64,000 nt of DNA from Artemia franciscana (taxonomy: Eukaryota > Arthropoda > Branchiopoda > Anostraca > Artemiidae). The stretch spans positions 26,335,658-26,399,657 of the forward strand of contig NC_088873.1 of NCBI RefSeq assembly GCF_032884065.1. Reading direction: 5' to 3'. Each line of letters starts with the position of its first letter. Positions within the stretch are counted from its first letter, which is position 1. A program made the translations under genes and the position numbers. The notes below the pieces were generated by a model. That model searched no databases, was not told the origin of the DNA, and was given only the letters and a program-made list of their open reading frames with translations. This document shows positions 33,595-44,194 of this stretch, one piece after another.

Positions 33595-34995
33595 ACGCAA
33601 AAATTGCGAATAAACAACATTCTTGGCTTTCCCATTGTCTGTGCATATGCAAAGCCGTATGTACTAATAATGACGTCATATACAAACGCTCTTTTTACAA
33701 ACAAACAAACATGCATCCACATAACTCGTTTTTATATAGATAGATACAATACAAATTAACTGCGTAAAACTTGCGAATAAACAACATTCTTCGCTGTCCA
33801 ATTGTCGCTGCATATAAATACATTGTCAGGTTTACCGACCCTCGAACATGCAACGTACAATTGTCCATGGGAAAAACAATCAGGATTAAGATCTATACCA
33901 CATTTTTCTAATGATTGACCTTGAGCTTTGTTAATGGTGATTGCAAATACTAATCGAATTGGGAATTGCAATCTTTTAAATTGAAAAAGCAGATCCGTTA
34001 GAATCATGGGAATGCGAGGAATAAGAACAGCCTCACCCTCATAAGGCCCTGTCAAGATTGTGGCCTCTATTAGGTTTTCCATTGTTTTTTTTTACGGCAA
34101 GTCGCGTGCCATTGCAAAGCTTTGGTGGGTTGATATTTCTTAAAAGTATTATTGGTACGCCTATTTTTAGTTGTAGCACGTGTGGTGGAAACCCTGAAAG
34201 ATCTATGGAATTTAAAAATTCAGATGGATAATTAACCGCTTCATTTGGTTCCAAAATGGCAAGCATTCATTTCGTCTGCAGGAGTTAAACTACGTAAAAA
34301 TTGCGAATATACAACATTCTTGGCTTTCCCATTGTCTCTGCATATACAAAGCCGTATGTACTAATAATGACATCATATGCAAACGCTCTTTTTACAAACA
34401 AACAAACATGCATACATACAACTCGTTTTTATATAGATAGATAGATAGATAGATAGATAAAATACAAATTAACTGCGTAAAACTTGCGAATATACAACAT
34501 TCTTCGCTGTCCAATTGTCGCTGCATATAAATAGATTGTCAGGTTTACCGACCCTCGAACATGCAACGTACAATTGTCAATGGGAAAAACAATCAGTACT
34601 AAGATCTATACCACATTTTTCTAATGATTGACCTTGAGCTTTGTTAATGGTGATTGCAAATGCTAATCGAATTGTGAATTGCAATCTTTTAAATTGAAAA
34701 GGCAGATCCGTTGGAATCTTGGGAATGCGAGGAATAAGAACAGCCTCACCCTCAAAAGGCCCTGTCAAGATTGTGGCCTCTATTAGGTTTTCCATTGTTT
34801 TTTTTACGGCAGGTCGAGTGCCATAGCAAAGCTTTGGTGGGTTTATATTTCTTAAAAGTATTATTGGTAGGCCTATTTTTAGTTGTAGCACGTGTGGTGG
34901 AAACCCTGAGAATAATATCTCGAGGTAAAAACTGATCACCGACCATAACGATGGCCACTTCGTCGATAGTTGGAGCATTGTATCTACGCACATGT
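33595..34995 (-). repeat. ~704-bp tandem duplication of the Helitron helicase end
   Basis: The block with ATTCTTCGCTGTCCAATTGTCGCTGCAT (in two parts at 33,787 and 34,500) recurs about 705 bp apart, together with GGGAAAAACAATCAG (33,870/34,575) and the flank GCCGTATGTACTAATAATGAC (33,653/34,347). The two units differ by scattered substitutions and by a (GATA)n expansion at 34,435-34,460. Both carry the same helicase segment, so the duplication happened within the element. Confidence 0.85.
33756..34270 (-). pseudogene. Helitron helicase C-terminus, outer unit
   Basis: Minus-strand frames read GFPPHVLQLKIGVPIILLRN, INPPKLCNGTRL (frame broken), [72 protein letters not shown] and VVYSQVLRS plus stop. 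These are the final conserved blocks of PIF1-like Helitron helicases (motif V/VI region). A frameshift lies near 34,085 in a T-run. Only the last quarter of the helicase domain is present. Confidence 0.85.
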
Positions 34996-35198
34996 TGGCC
35001 AGGAGGCGTTTTGTCAGCGGAAATAACAATTTTATGCGTATAAGTAGGCATCAAATCGATGGCTGTTTTGAACAGACGCACTAAATTATTATTTTCGTGG
35101 AAAAGATGTTGTAATTGGGAAACGATTGTCCTTTCAATGTTGGGAGAAATTTCGCAACGTGCATTCAATTCAGAATTTCTATCACTGATGAAGTACAA
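34577..35198 (-). pseudogene. Helitron N-terminal region fused to helicase C-terminus (deletion derivative)
   Basis: From 35,198 downward the frame reads YFISDRNSELNARCEI, LFHENNNLVRLFKTAIDLMP and HVRRYNAPTIDEVAIVMVGD, then PRDIIL. In Helitrons these blocks lie before the Rep (HUH nuclease) domain. At about 34,915 it jumps straight to SGFPPHVLQLKIG of the helicase end, with a change of frame, and continues to INKAQGQSLEKCGIDL and CFSH. Nearly all of Rep and helicase motifs I-IV are missing. The junction lies between RDIIL and GFPPH. Confidence 0.8.
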
Positions 35199-35399
35199 TT
35201 GTAAAAATTTATGATTCTCGCCTGAGAATGGTAGAAGAGACCCTGCTCTATGATAAATTTACCCTTTTACTTTGAAAGTAGACATAAATTGATCTGGATT
35301 TTCAATTTGGGCTCCAAACGACGTCATTTGGAAACATGAGTTGTATTTTCTGATTCATTTATATTCCATATGTCCCGGTGTCCCGGTCGTCATTTATAT

Positions 35400-35835
35400 C
35401 CCCCTGTTTTATATCCCGCTTATTTTTCAGTTTTTTCCTTTTTTTAGTTTTTTTTTTACTTTTTTAGTTCTTTTAGTTTTTACGTTTTTTGGTTTTTTTT
35501 TAGTTTTTTAGATGAATTTTTTTTTTAGTTTTTTACCTTTTTTTCTTTTTAGTTTTTATTGGTTTTAACCTTTTTTTTAGCTTTTTATCTTTTTTATTTT
35601 TTTTTATTTTTAATTTTATTAGTATTCTTTTTCTCTTCTATTTTTCATTTTTCCTTTTTTTTTAGTTTTTTTTAGTTTTAGTTTTTTAAGTTTTTTCCTT
35701 TTTTTTAGTTTCTTTAGTTTTTTTAGTTTTTCGGCTTTTTTATTTTTTTATTAGTTTTTAGTTTTTTTGTAGTTTTTGCCTTTTTTTAGTTTTTTCAGTT
35801 TTTTTTTAGTTTTTAGTTTTTTACCTTTTTTAGCC
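35400..35835 (-). repeat. Long A-rich tract on the minus strand (T-rich as given)
   Basis: Made of drifting TTTTTAGTTTTT words; the complement resembles 541-812 in Helitron copy B. It directly follows (on minus) the tRNA-like segment, so it may be an overgrown SINE tail. Confidence 0.7.
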
Positions 35836-35904
35836 TAACCAGGATTTGAACCTGGGACCTTCATTCTCCGTTCTGACACCCTCTCTCACCGAGTGACTAC
35901 TCCA
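35836..35904 (-). repeat. tRNA-like (SINE-type) Pol III head inside Helitron copy C
   Basis: On the minus strand the sequence carries GTAGTCACTCGGTGAGAG, an A-box-like D-arm, and further on the T-arm CCAGGTTCAAATCCTGG, with a perfect B box GGTTCAAATCC (35,842-35,852) and 5-bp stem. The acceptor ends do not pair well, so this is not a functional tRNA. A tRNA-like head followed by an A-rich tail is the layout of a tRNA-derived SINE. No anticodon is assigned. Confidence 0.55.
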
Positions 35905-36007
35905 GCATGTTCATTTTGGTGTTTTAAATGGTATATTATTAACCAAATTAATGTGTTTTACAATATACTAAGCATCGTCATAACAAAAATGACGGCAACT
36001 AATTTCA

Positions 36008-36222
36008 TGACGTCAGCCAAAACATGACGTCACCTGATCCACAGATCCACAGACCCACAGACAGACAAACAACTTATTTTTATATATATAGATAAGTTGT
36101 TTGTTTGTGTGTCTGTCGACTGACGTCATGTTTGTGTGTCGACTGATGTCATGTTTGTCGACTGACGTCATTATAAGGATTGAGCTGTATGTCGTCATGA
36201 AGTTGTTTGTCGACTGACGTCA
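36008..36222. promoter_or_regulatory. Cluster of five TGACGTCA palindromes at paired Helitron 5' ends
   Basis: TGACGTCA is present at 36,008-36,015, 36,025-36,032, 36,121-36,128, 36,163-36,170 and 36,215-36,222. Near matches (TGATGTCA, GTCGTCA) lie between. The first two belong to the 5' end of copy C, the other three to copy D. The motif is the full CRE/ATF consensus; activity is not shown by sequence alone. Confidence 0.5.
36050..36120. repeat. Head-to-head junction of two Helitron 5' ends
   Basis: CAGACAGACAAACAACTTAT on the left is the reverse complement of ATAAGTTGTTTGTTTGTGTG-like sequence on the right, around an AT core TTTTTATATATATAGAT (36,077-36,093). Minus-strand copy C starts TC at 36,092-36,091; plus-strand copy D reads rightward from the same core. 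Confidence 0.75.
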
Positions 36223-36454
36223 TGTTTGTCGGCTGACGAAATTACAGACCGGGACACCGGGACACAAATGACGACCGGGACACAGGGAATATAAATGACG
36301 ACCACTCAAAGAGAAATTGCAAACTGGGACACCGGGACGCAAATAACGACCGGGACACAGGGAATATAAATGAGGACCGGGACACAGGGAAACAACTACA
36401 ACGGTTACGCCGGGGGGCACAGGGTGGACATATAAATGACGACTGGGACACAGG

Positions 36455-36856
<402 letters not shown>

Positions 36857-37005
36857 ATATTCACAGGTGGGACACAGGGGCACAACTAGAATGGCGCATA
36901 ACTAATATGGCGTGTAACTACTTACGCGCGCGGGGGATTGGAGGGGCGCGAAGTGCCCCCACCAACTAGATGGTGGGGTGGCGCGAAGCGCCACCCCAAC
37001 AGCTA

Positions 37006-37006
<1 letters not shown>

Positions 37007-37074
<68 letters not shown>
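37007..37074. repeat. (TA)n microsatellite between Helitron end and host exon
   Basis: A TA run directly after the Helitron terminal CTAG. It is probably the AT-rich target into which the element was inserted; the host splice donor lies just 10 bp beyond it. Confidence 0.9.
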
Positions 37075-37079
<5 letters not shown>

Positions 37080-37084
37080 TTTAC

Positions 37085-37274
37085 CTTCATCGTCATCAGC
37101 ATCCATAATGTCTGAACAGCAAATTGAGTAGCAAATCAGAATGAAAAAACCAACAGGCAGGCCAAACAGAACAGCAGTTAGAATCGGGTTACCCCTCCAC
37201 ATATCTTCCAAAGAAATTCTGGCTTGAAAATACGTTCTCTGGATTCTAGTAAATAGACCTGATCCTCCTTCAGC
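37085..37274 (-). CDS. TMX3: TMX3-like protein disulfide isomerase, exon with transmembrane segment
   Basis: This exon encodes the membrane anchor of a TMX3-type ER thioxidoreductase. On the minus strand TTTGTTTCAG precedes the exon at 37,275 and GTAAAT follows at 37,084. The 190-nt exon enters in phase 0 and leaves in phase 1. It reads AEGGSGLFTRIQRTYFQARI, then DMWRGNPI, a hydrophobic span LTAVLFGLPVGFFILICYSI (one helix), then CCSDIMDADDDEG, an acidic cytosolic start. From family knowledge, animal TMX3 has GG(D/S)xxxQR, FLFGLP(L/V)G and a CYxI motif at the same place. The remaining tail exon(s) should lie at lower coordinates but were not found. A (TA)n plus Helitron D begins 10 bp past the donor. 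Confidence 0.8.
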
Positions 37275-38789
37275 CTGAAACAAAGATTAGTGTGCAAAAA
37301 TGAATAGGAACTATTCTAAACGTCCATCTCCAAATAAAGCTATCGATCATTATGTGTACATTATTAGATAAATAAACTTCAGCATTTGGATGGTAATATG
37401 TACCGGATTATCGCTTCCTGGGTAACGTGAATATTGCAACGATCTTTGGTCGATATTGCAGACACGTGATCAGCCTTTGATTTTCTTTCTTCGGTATCGA
37501 CGCTGTTCAATTCCTCCAAACTTTGAATATTATTTCCAAGAAGAATTATTTCTTCAGGAAAATGCGACACGTTGCTTATTCAGAGAACGGTCTTTGCAAT
37601 CAAAACAAACACTGTTCGCTATTTCCTGACAATCAAGTTGCCAACGTTTTTAAACAAATCATGTATTCAAGCTAAACATGCGTTACGTTAACCCAAAATA
37701 TAAAACCCTTTGAAGGGTATGAAACACAATATTTTGAGCATGATACACGATGCTTAATTACAAGTCACTCTCTGCGATAAATGTGAAAAGAAATGCTTCT
37801 AAACCTCAAATAAATATCAGAAACAAATAAAAGGATAGTTTAAATGGAACTGAAATGTGCAATAGTGGGTAAAAACTTTAATAAAGACTGTGAATAAATG
37901 TTGAAAAATATGTAATCAAACTCATTAAAGCCCGCATTTAACGACTTCAGTTCAGGAAGCCTTTATAAAAGAAAAAAAAATCCAAGCTCTAAACGAAATT
38001 CGGTATATTAGCAAAAGAACCAAAAATCCATTGAAACTGAGGTTCAATATAGTGCAGGTCCCCAACGTTGAATGTAATCTTCTGATAAGAGATTCCAATA
38101 AAATGAAACAATCTTTTTATTCAAATATCTAGCATATGACCTAGGCCCATACAACTGAAATTATGCTCCAGGTAAAAGTTTCTGAATTTGGTGACGCTGC
38201 TGCCTTAAATGTCGCATCTGAGCGTCCTTTTTTATCATATTATATCGCTGTTTTGCAATGGTAAGGTCAATTTTGGCAAAAAGCCGGTAAGGCGACTAAT
38301 ATCCTACGTCTGGGAGTAAATTTAAGATGATTTTGACCCCATAGCCAAAATATCTGCTTCGGATAATTAGCCTCAAAATTTAATTTCGCAGAACAATTCT
38401 TGTTGGCATAAGCCTAAGTATCGAGAGACCAGCGACTTTGCCGCCGGTCACCGACAAGGCTACACGGCAGGCTTATATATTGTGACTCTCATTATTGCTT
38501 GTCTTTTAACTACAGACAATGTGAACTTCTTCTTCATGTCATGGTGTCACCACAGAATCGATATGTTCACCATGTCCAACAGAAATTCACAATGGGAAAA
38601 ATACAAATTCTTCCTTAAAATTGTCGCCTATTTAGATCCTTCTAGTGGCCAGAAATGTCAATATGACAGTTTTAAGACGAAAAGTGTGTAGCCGATTTTT
38701 AGAAAAATCTATAAAGACATATACCCAATGATTGCTCGTTTACTTAATTTAAAAAAGGCATATCATTCTGACAATATGATGTTTTGTTG
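37275..38789. other. Intron sequence, nothing recognised
   Basis: No coding motif, repeat or RNA gene is identified in this 1.5 kb by eye. Short frames (for example 37,379-37,570 minus) lack splice signals or motifs to support them. Confidence 0.5.
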
Positions 38790-39560
38790 GTAGTTGTCAA
38801 TGCTTCCTTCCACACAGCATTATACGTTCGTCGTTCATTTTCAAGTGGTAGCAGAACTTTTAAGCTACGGTGTCTTCTGATACGAGAAAAGGTCGTGTAC
38901 AACACTTCATGATTAATAATAGAGGTACTGAGGTTGATGCCAACAAATTCGAAAGCTTGACCTTGCTACTTATGTATAGTCATAGCAAATGCAGGACAAA
39001 GTGGAAATTGATATCGAAATGACAATAAAGTCGACCTTCAATGCATGGCTTATACAGGAATATCATCAACTTTATTGCCGTTTCGACTAACAACACACAA
39101 GACCTCTGGCTTGGAAGTTCCACTTCCCTCAAATTCAATTTCCAGCCTAAAACCTGTTTCATACCAAGCTTTTTGATTAAGTCAAGTGGAAGTTATCCTA
39201 CTTTACGAAGTACTAATGTAATTCGAGTATTGCTTACGAAATATTGATCGTTTTTTCCATCGCATATATGGAAAACAAAAATTTTCCATCTATGGGAAAA
39301 TTTTAGTTGCTGCAGGCGATTTTCGACAGTGTTTACCAGTTCAACCCCAAAGCAACCACACCGAAACACTTGAATTGGCAATAAAAAGTCATCTTCGAAG
39401 TATTTCAAACATATTTCCTTAGAACAAAATATGGGGGCTGATCCTGAACAGGAAGCATTTGGAGAGTACATCCCGGTCTTGAGATATGGCAATGTTCCCA
39501 AAAATGACTTCAATGAAATTGAATTACCGGAAGATATAATTTCCAGTAGTAATTTAATTA
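38790..39560 (-). pseudogene. PIF1-like helicase C-terminus of a second Helitron family
   Basis: The minus strand, with two or three frameshifts, reads TRITLVLRKVG, LPLDLIKKLGMKQVLG, EIEFEGSGTSKPEVLCVVSR, FRYQFPLCPAFAMTIHK then QGQAFEFVGINL (38,953-38,992 holds the FAMTIHK-x-QGQAF core, with one TAG-type stop) and VLYTTFSRIRR. 'FAMTI(N/H)KSQGQ' and 'LYxxxSR' are the closing helicase motifs. The wording differs clearly from AITINKAQGQSLEKCG in the main family, so it is a separate element. Its N-terminal repeats appear to lie at 41,490-41,900. Confidence 0.7.
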
Positions 39561-39759
39561 AGGAAGCATTTGGAGAATGTGTATCAAATCAAAATTTCAC
39601 TTACTTGTAGGGTCTCGTTATTTTAGTTTTACTCAACAAAGTTAGTAAAATCAATACAAAAATTGCCAATTGCCGAGGAAATGAGAAACGAGGAAATGAG
39701 TTCACACCAAATTCATTTCATACTGCATATTTGCAAGCTCGTTACTCCCAAATAAAGAA

Positions 39760-41469
39760 TTTACTTTTTCCCTTGAATTTTTTAGTTTCTTATTACTTTT
39801 TCTCCTTGCACATGTTTTTTCCTTTATTACCTGTATGCTTCGCCTTTATAGTTTCAATCCACCACCCGCTACTTCAGCCCACTTGTAAGGATATTGTGCC
39901 CATTTGTAAAGATATTACATGCATTTGTTATGTGTGATTTCTCTTTCCTTTCGAATTCTTCTATTCTTAATTCAGTTATCTTTCATCAGCCAAGTAGTGC
40001 TGGTAAACAAGAGGCACACACATTTCACCTTCTACTTGAATCTATGGTTAATTCTAGTTACAATTATCACACTACTATTGATTACTGTGATAAAATAATA
40101 CCCTTACTGTCTTTAAATAGTAGCTTCGATGTATTGAAATCGTATTTATGGTCTGATAGCACATGCCCTTTTGATGTAGTAGGCTTAACAGAAACATGGT
40201 TATCTGATAGTGAAAATTTAACAGCTTATGATATGCATGGCTATATTGCTGTTCGTATCCCTAGAATGGTAACGTGCTCAGGGGGTTGTTCTTTATTTAT
40301 AAAATCTGATATTTAATTTGGTAGACAATCTGACCTTGAATCTTTGTTTACATCAGCAGCGTCTAATAGTAGGACGATTTATTCTCTTGTCATTGATCTG
40401 AAAAGCCTGTTTGCATGGGATACTGTTTGTTTGTTTTATAAGCCCCCTCCTTTTCCAACATATCTGTTCTGCAATTTGCTTGACCAGCTTTCTTGTGTTG
40501 AGTCTTTCTCTGAAAGATGTGTTTGTGTGTGTACCCCATTTATCTATTATTATTTGTGCCTAAAAATGAGACTGCTGTGGATTAGCAAAAATTTCTAATA
40601 AAGAAATTTCTAATTTAATACATAGTCATTAAAGTAATGATTAGTCGAGTGTTCTTGAAGCTAATATTGTTGAATGTAAAACGAGTTTATTTTTGTGTCA
40701 TAGGAGAGCTCTGTTAGAGAAGCATTTTCCTCTTAGAAAGAGGCCAAGGGATTCTACATCCAAATGCCATTGGATGTCTAGAGGTCGGATTAATGCTACA
40801 CATATGACGGCGTCTCTGTTCAAGGCTTCATGTAAAAGTAAGACAGAGGATGATCTTTTGAAGCATAAACATTATAAAATGTGCCTACTTCATCAGTACG
40901 TGCAGCTAAAAGCTCTATTTTTCGCGTCGAATTGACGAGTGTAAGGGGAACTTGCGAAGGATTTTAACTATAGTTAATGAAGCACTTTCCAGCAAGAAAC
41001 TTAAACAGTTCCCCCCATGTCATTACAGGAAAGCTGATGATTCTATAGGAGACAAAAATTCTTCAGCGAGCGCCTTTAATTCGTATTTAACCAAACTTCC
41101 TTCGGTTCCCATTCCGCCCCAGGGTAGAGTAAGTAGTTTTCCACCTAGCAGAAAAGTCATTTTCCTTTCCCCATTCAGTGATACAGAAATTTCTAGTTTT
41201 ATTTCTCAGCTTTCAAGTAACCGTTCAGTTGACAGTTTTGGTTTAATTAATAATGTCCTTAAAAAAAAAAAAATTGGTCAGTTTGTTTCTAACCCCATCT
41301 CACACAAGACTAACCTCCCTCTTTTTCTTCTGATGTTTTCCTCATTTATTTAACGTAGTTAATGTTGTACCTTTGCATAAAAAAGGTGATTCATCTCTAA
41401 TTACATACTATAGACCTATTTCTCTTCTTCCCGTCATCTCCGAGGCTGTTGAAAAAGGAGCGCATCGTG
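39760..41469 (+). mobile_element. LINE-B copy 2, truncated at both ends
   Basis: This aligns with 24,300-26,245 of LINE-B. The ORF2 start (ATG about 39,930), endonuclease pieces (LTETWLSDSENLTAYDMHGY, YSLVIDLKSLFAWDTVCLFY, LLDQLSCVESFS) and the RT start (YRPISLLPVIS, about 41,410) are recognisable. ORF1 is missing. The RT is cut at 41,469 after GTTGAAAAAGGAGCGCATCG. There is an internal deletion removing the NVRGIRDKWD endonuclease motif (about 40,135), a further deletion near 40,600, and numerous stops. A normal LINE insertion keeps its 3' end, so loss of both ends points to later rearrangement. Confidence 0.85.
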
Positions 41470-41489
41470 GAGGGCTCCGGAGTGATTGC

Positions 41490-41900
41490 ATGCAAAGTTG
41501 AAATGTCCCAATAGCTTGTAAATTAACGCTTGCGTAGTTTACAGCATCTTTGTAGGTTTTTACAGGTTTTGTGCCACAGCTTGCTGGCGTCAAAGAATAC
41601 AAAGACTCTGGTCTTCTAACTTAGCATTTCTTTCTTCTTCATTCTCATTTTTTACTCGTTCCGATTCTCGCTGTCACTTGTCTTCTAACCGTGCAATTCC
41701 TCCTTCTTCACTTTCATTTTGACTCGTTCTGTCTTCTAGCCGCATGTGTCTTTGCTCTTCACTTTCATTTTTGACTCGTTCTGATTCTTGTTGTCCTTGT
41801 CTTCTAACCAATACTCTCTTTGTTCTTCACTCTCTTTTTTAATTCGCTTTGATCCTGATTATTGTAAGTATTCTAGCCGCATCTTTCTTTTTCATTCTGG
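41490..41900 (-). pseudogene. Helitron-type N-terminal repeat region (ESERVKNESEEQR units)
   Basis: On the minus strand about 69-75-bp units encode variants of ESERVKNESEEQRHMRLEDR, SEEGGIARLEDK and ESERVKNENEEERNAKLEDQ, followed by SLYSLTPASCGTKP and KDAVNYASVNL. Charged 'xxESxEQRxxRLExQR' repeats are typical of the N-terminus of arthropod Helitron/PIF1-type proteins. Distance and strand fit the helicase remnant at 38,790-39,560, with the LINE-B fragment wedged between. There are frameshifts between units. A protein-level match should settle it. Confidence 0.55.
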
Positions 41901-42010
41901 GTTTTCATTATTTCAGACAATGCCCATGCCTTTGCTTTAACTGCCTACGTTGGTCTAGTCTTATTTGATGGCCAAATCATTCATTTTCACTCGTCGTGAA
42001 TTTATGTTGT

Positions 42011-43080
42011 TTGGTTCGTTCTCTTGGACCCATCACGTTTGATGCTTCGGGTGGTCAGACAAAAATTTAACTTTTTTTTTCATTTGTAATAATTATAAAT
42101 TTGTCCTTTTCCAGTCGTGCTTTACTGAAAACTATATGTCTCTTGAACAGTCTTGGAAAGTACAAATACAATGAAAATGAATATTTTATGTAGATTGATA
42201 TTAATTGTTGAAAGATTATCAGTTCAAGACTTAATTTCACAATAATTCGTTTTCGGCGATACGCCAATGACGCAGTAGATTTTAGGTTTTTACAGTTAAG
42301 GAAGGGAACAGTATCTAAACTCTTGTTTGCAGTGACACTATATTTTTCTTTAACAGTGTTGGAAAGAACTAATAAAATTAAAGTGAATACTTGATGTATA
42401 GTGATATTAATTGCTGAAAGCTCATCAGTTCAAGTTTTAGTGTAATTTTAATGTTTGTTTTCAACATTAAGTACAAAAGAAAATATTTATAACATAATTC
42501 GTTTTCAGTAAAGGGCCAATGACGCAGTACGTTTTAGACTTTTACAGTGAGAGAAGGAGGCGATACCCAAACTCTTGTTTGTAGTGATTTTTGTTCGTTT
42601 CAAGCTTGATTTATATATTCAATTTAAGTTTCACTGTTTTTAAGATTTATTTATTCACTTATATTAGTATCTACTGTATGTTTGCTTGAACTGATTGTTT
42701 ATTTTATTTCTATTCGTTTTGGGTTTCGTCTATACTTCAATAGCAAAATATTTTTTTTCCGTTTTAAGCTTTATTTGCATATTCAATTTAAGAATTAATC
42801 GTCTTCAGATTTATTTATTCATTTATATTAATATTTGTTGTATATTTTTTTGCTATGATTGTTTTGGGTTTAATTTGTTCTTTAATAGCAATTTCTGGTT
42901 GTTTTGAGTTTGAATTTTAACAAGTATTTGTGTCTGCTGATTTTAAGTTTAATATGGCCTTTACTTTTCTTTGAAAAAAGTCTTTTTCGGAAAGTTTTTA
43001 AAAATTAATTTTTGTTCATTTTTCATTGCAAAAGGTCTCAAGTTTAAAAAGTTCCTTATTTCAAAATCAAACTTTCATCA
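42011..43080. repeat. Dispersed AT-rich repeat family R (copy 2) with internal duplication
   Basis: 42,590-42,900 contains two related blocks of about 165 bp (TTTGATTTATATATTCAATTT-like start and GATTTATTTATTCA-like middle). 42,885-43,020 matches 19,030-19,180. No coding motif. 42,300-42,590 holds a similar pair around CCAATGACGCAGTA (42,207-42,275 and 42,519-42,535). Confidence 0.5.
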
Positions 43081-43204
43081 AAAAATCAAAACTAGTATCA
43101 AAGTAACAATATCAAAATAACAATATCAAAGTAACAATATCAATATATTTTTATAAAAAATAAAGTAAAGAAAACATCAAAGGAAACAAGGTATCAAAAT
43201 AAAC

Positions 43205-43848
43205 AAGAGGCAGCATGCATAACCGAGACGATACAAAAAAGAGCTGTAAAAATTATACTGGGACAAAAATACTTAACATACGAGGCACTAAAACAACTCA
43301 ATTTAAATTCGCTCGATAGTCGGAAGTCTACATATCGATTTGGACTAAATTGTTTCAATTCCCCGGCTCATCCTGGTCTACAGCCCGACCTTGAGAGCTA
43401 CCTTACTGAAGGACCAGTCGCTAGATTCCGACAAATAAAAAATAATTGTCCACAGTTAATGACTTACCCAGCCTCTAGTACCGAGAGATATTGCAAATCA
43501 TTTGTCCCTTATTTTATCTAGTATTTAATAATATTACCTTGAGAAATATTTAATCTTTGATGCAGTTTATTTCAGGTATTTGCCTGTGAGTGTTTTTGAA
43601 TATACCAAACATTTATATATTTAATTATTCTGAAACATTCTATAAAAACAGTCGCTATTTAGTCGTGAAAATAGGTTCTTGAATTACAATATTTTTTTTT
43701 TGACTCATTTAAATTTACTGATCTTGAAGCAGCATTTGCTGCCTTTTTGTGTTGCTGTTTATTTGTTTTGGATCTTTTTTTGTGTCATCACATACTCATG
43801 TTAGCTCCAGTTATTACAGTGAATAAAATATATTCTATTCTATAACTT
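43205..43848 (+). mobile_element. LINE-D 3' end (post-RT region plus ATTCT tail)
   Basis: A frame from about 43,215 reads TETIQKRAVKIILGQKYLTY, EALKQLNLNSLDSRKSTYRF and GLNCFNSPAHP to a stop at about 43,519, then a 3' UTR with AATAAAATATATTCTATTCTAT at 43,823-43,845. This is the classic post-RT 'xxxQ(K/R)RAxxII' region of non-LTR polyproteins followed by an ATTCT-type simple tail. 5' truncation just before this region is normal for LINEs. The surviving frame is open for about 100 codons. Confidence 0.75.
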
Positions 43849-44194
43849 ACAGTCCTTCCACCGAAGTTGCCAAGTAAATCACTAAATTCAAGCATCAAAG
43901 TAAACAAAGTATTAAAGTAGCAATAAGCAAGTTCCATAACTAAGAGCTATTTCCCGGGACTGGGGAGGGGGAATAAGAGACCATCACCCACAATTAGTAT
44001 ATAGAGCTATCCTCCTATTTGCGCTGCAACTAGGAGGGTATTCGGAGGTCGGGCTTGATGATAGGGGGTGGACAGGTATGGCTGTGCACAACCTTCCATC
44101 GGTGGCCCTGTTTTCACTAATCTTAGTGCACAGCTAGCAACGCATCCATGAGATCTAGAATCAAACATGCCATCTTTCTTAATAAATAACCTGA
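43849..44194. other. Spacer before the tandem array
   Basis: Contains an inverted repeat-like CTCCTATTTGCGCTGCAACTAGGAGGG region (in parts at 44,011-44,040) and otherwise no recognised feature. Confidence 0.45.

Larger units (their letters stand above)
33436..36092 (-). mobile_element. Helitron copy C, internally deleted, with duplicated helicase end
   Basis: Read on the minus strand: a 5' end TCTATATATATAAAAATAAG beginning at 36,092; CRE-like palindromes; a tRNA-like sequence; a long A-rich tract; a minisatellite remnant; a piece of the Helitron N-terminal region; a helicase C-terminus present twice in tandem; then the GC-rich tail with first hairpin, CTAG and the 5' arm of the second hairpin, cut in its loop at about 33,436. 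It belongs to the same family as copies A, B, D and E. The Rep catalytic domain and most of the helicase are deleted, so it cannot move on its own. Confidence 0.85.

Noticed and set aside
35836..35904. Functional tRNA gene
   Set aside because: A and B boxes are present but the acceptor stem does not pair and it sits inside a Helitron beside an A-rich tail.
39041..39247. Plus-strand frame of 68 codons
   Set aside because: It lies antisense to the second-family helicase remnant, whose motifs are clear on the minus strand.
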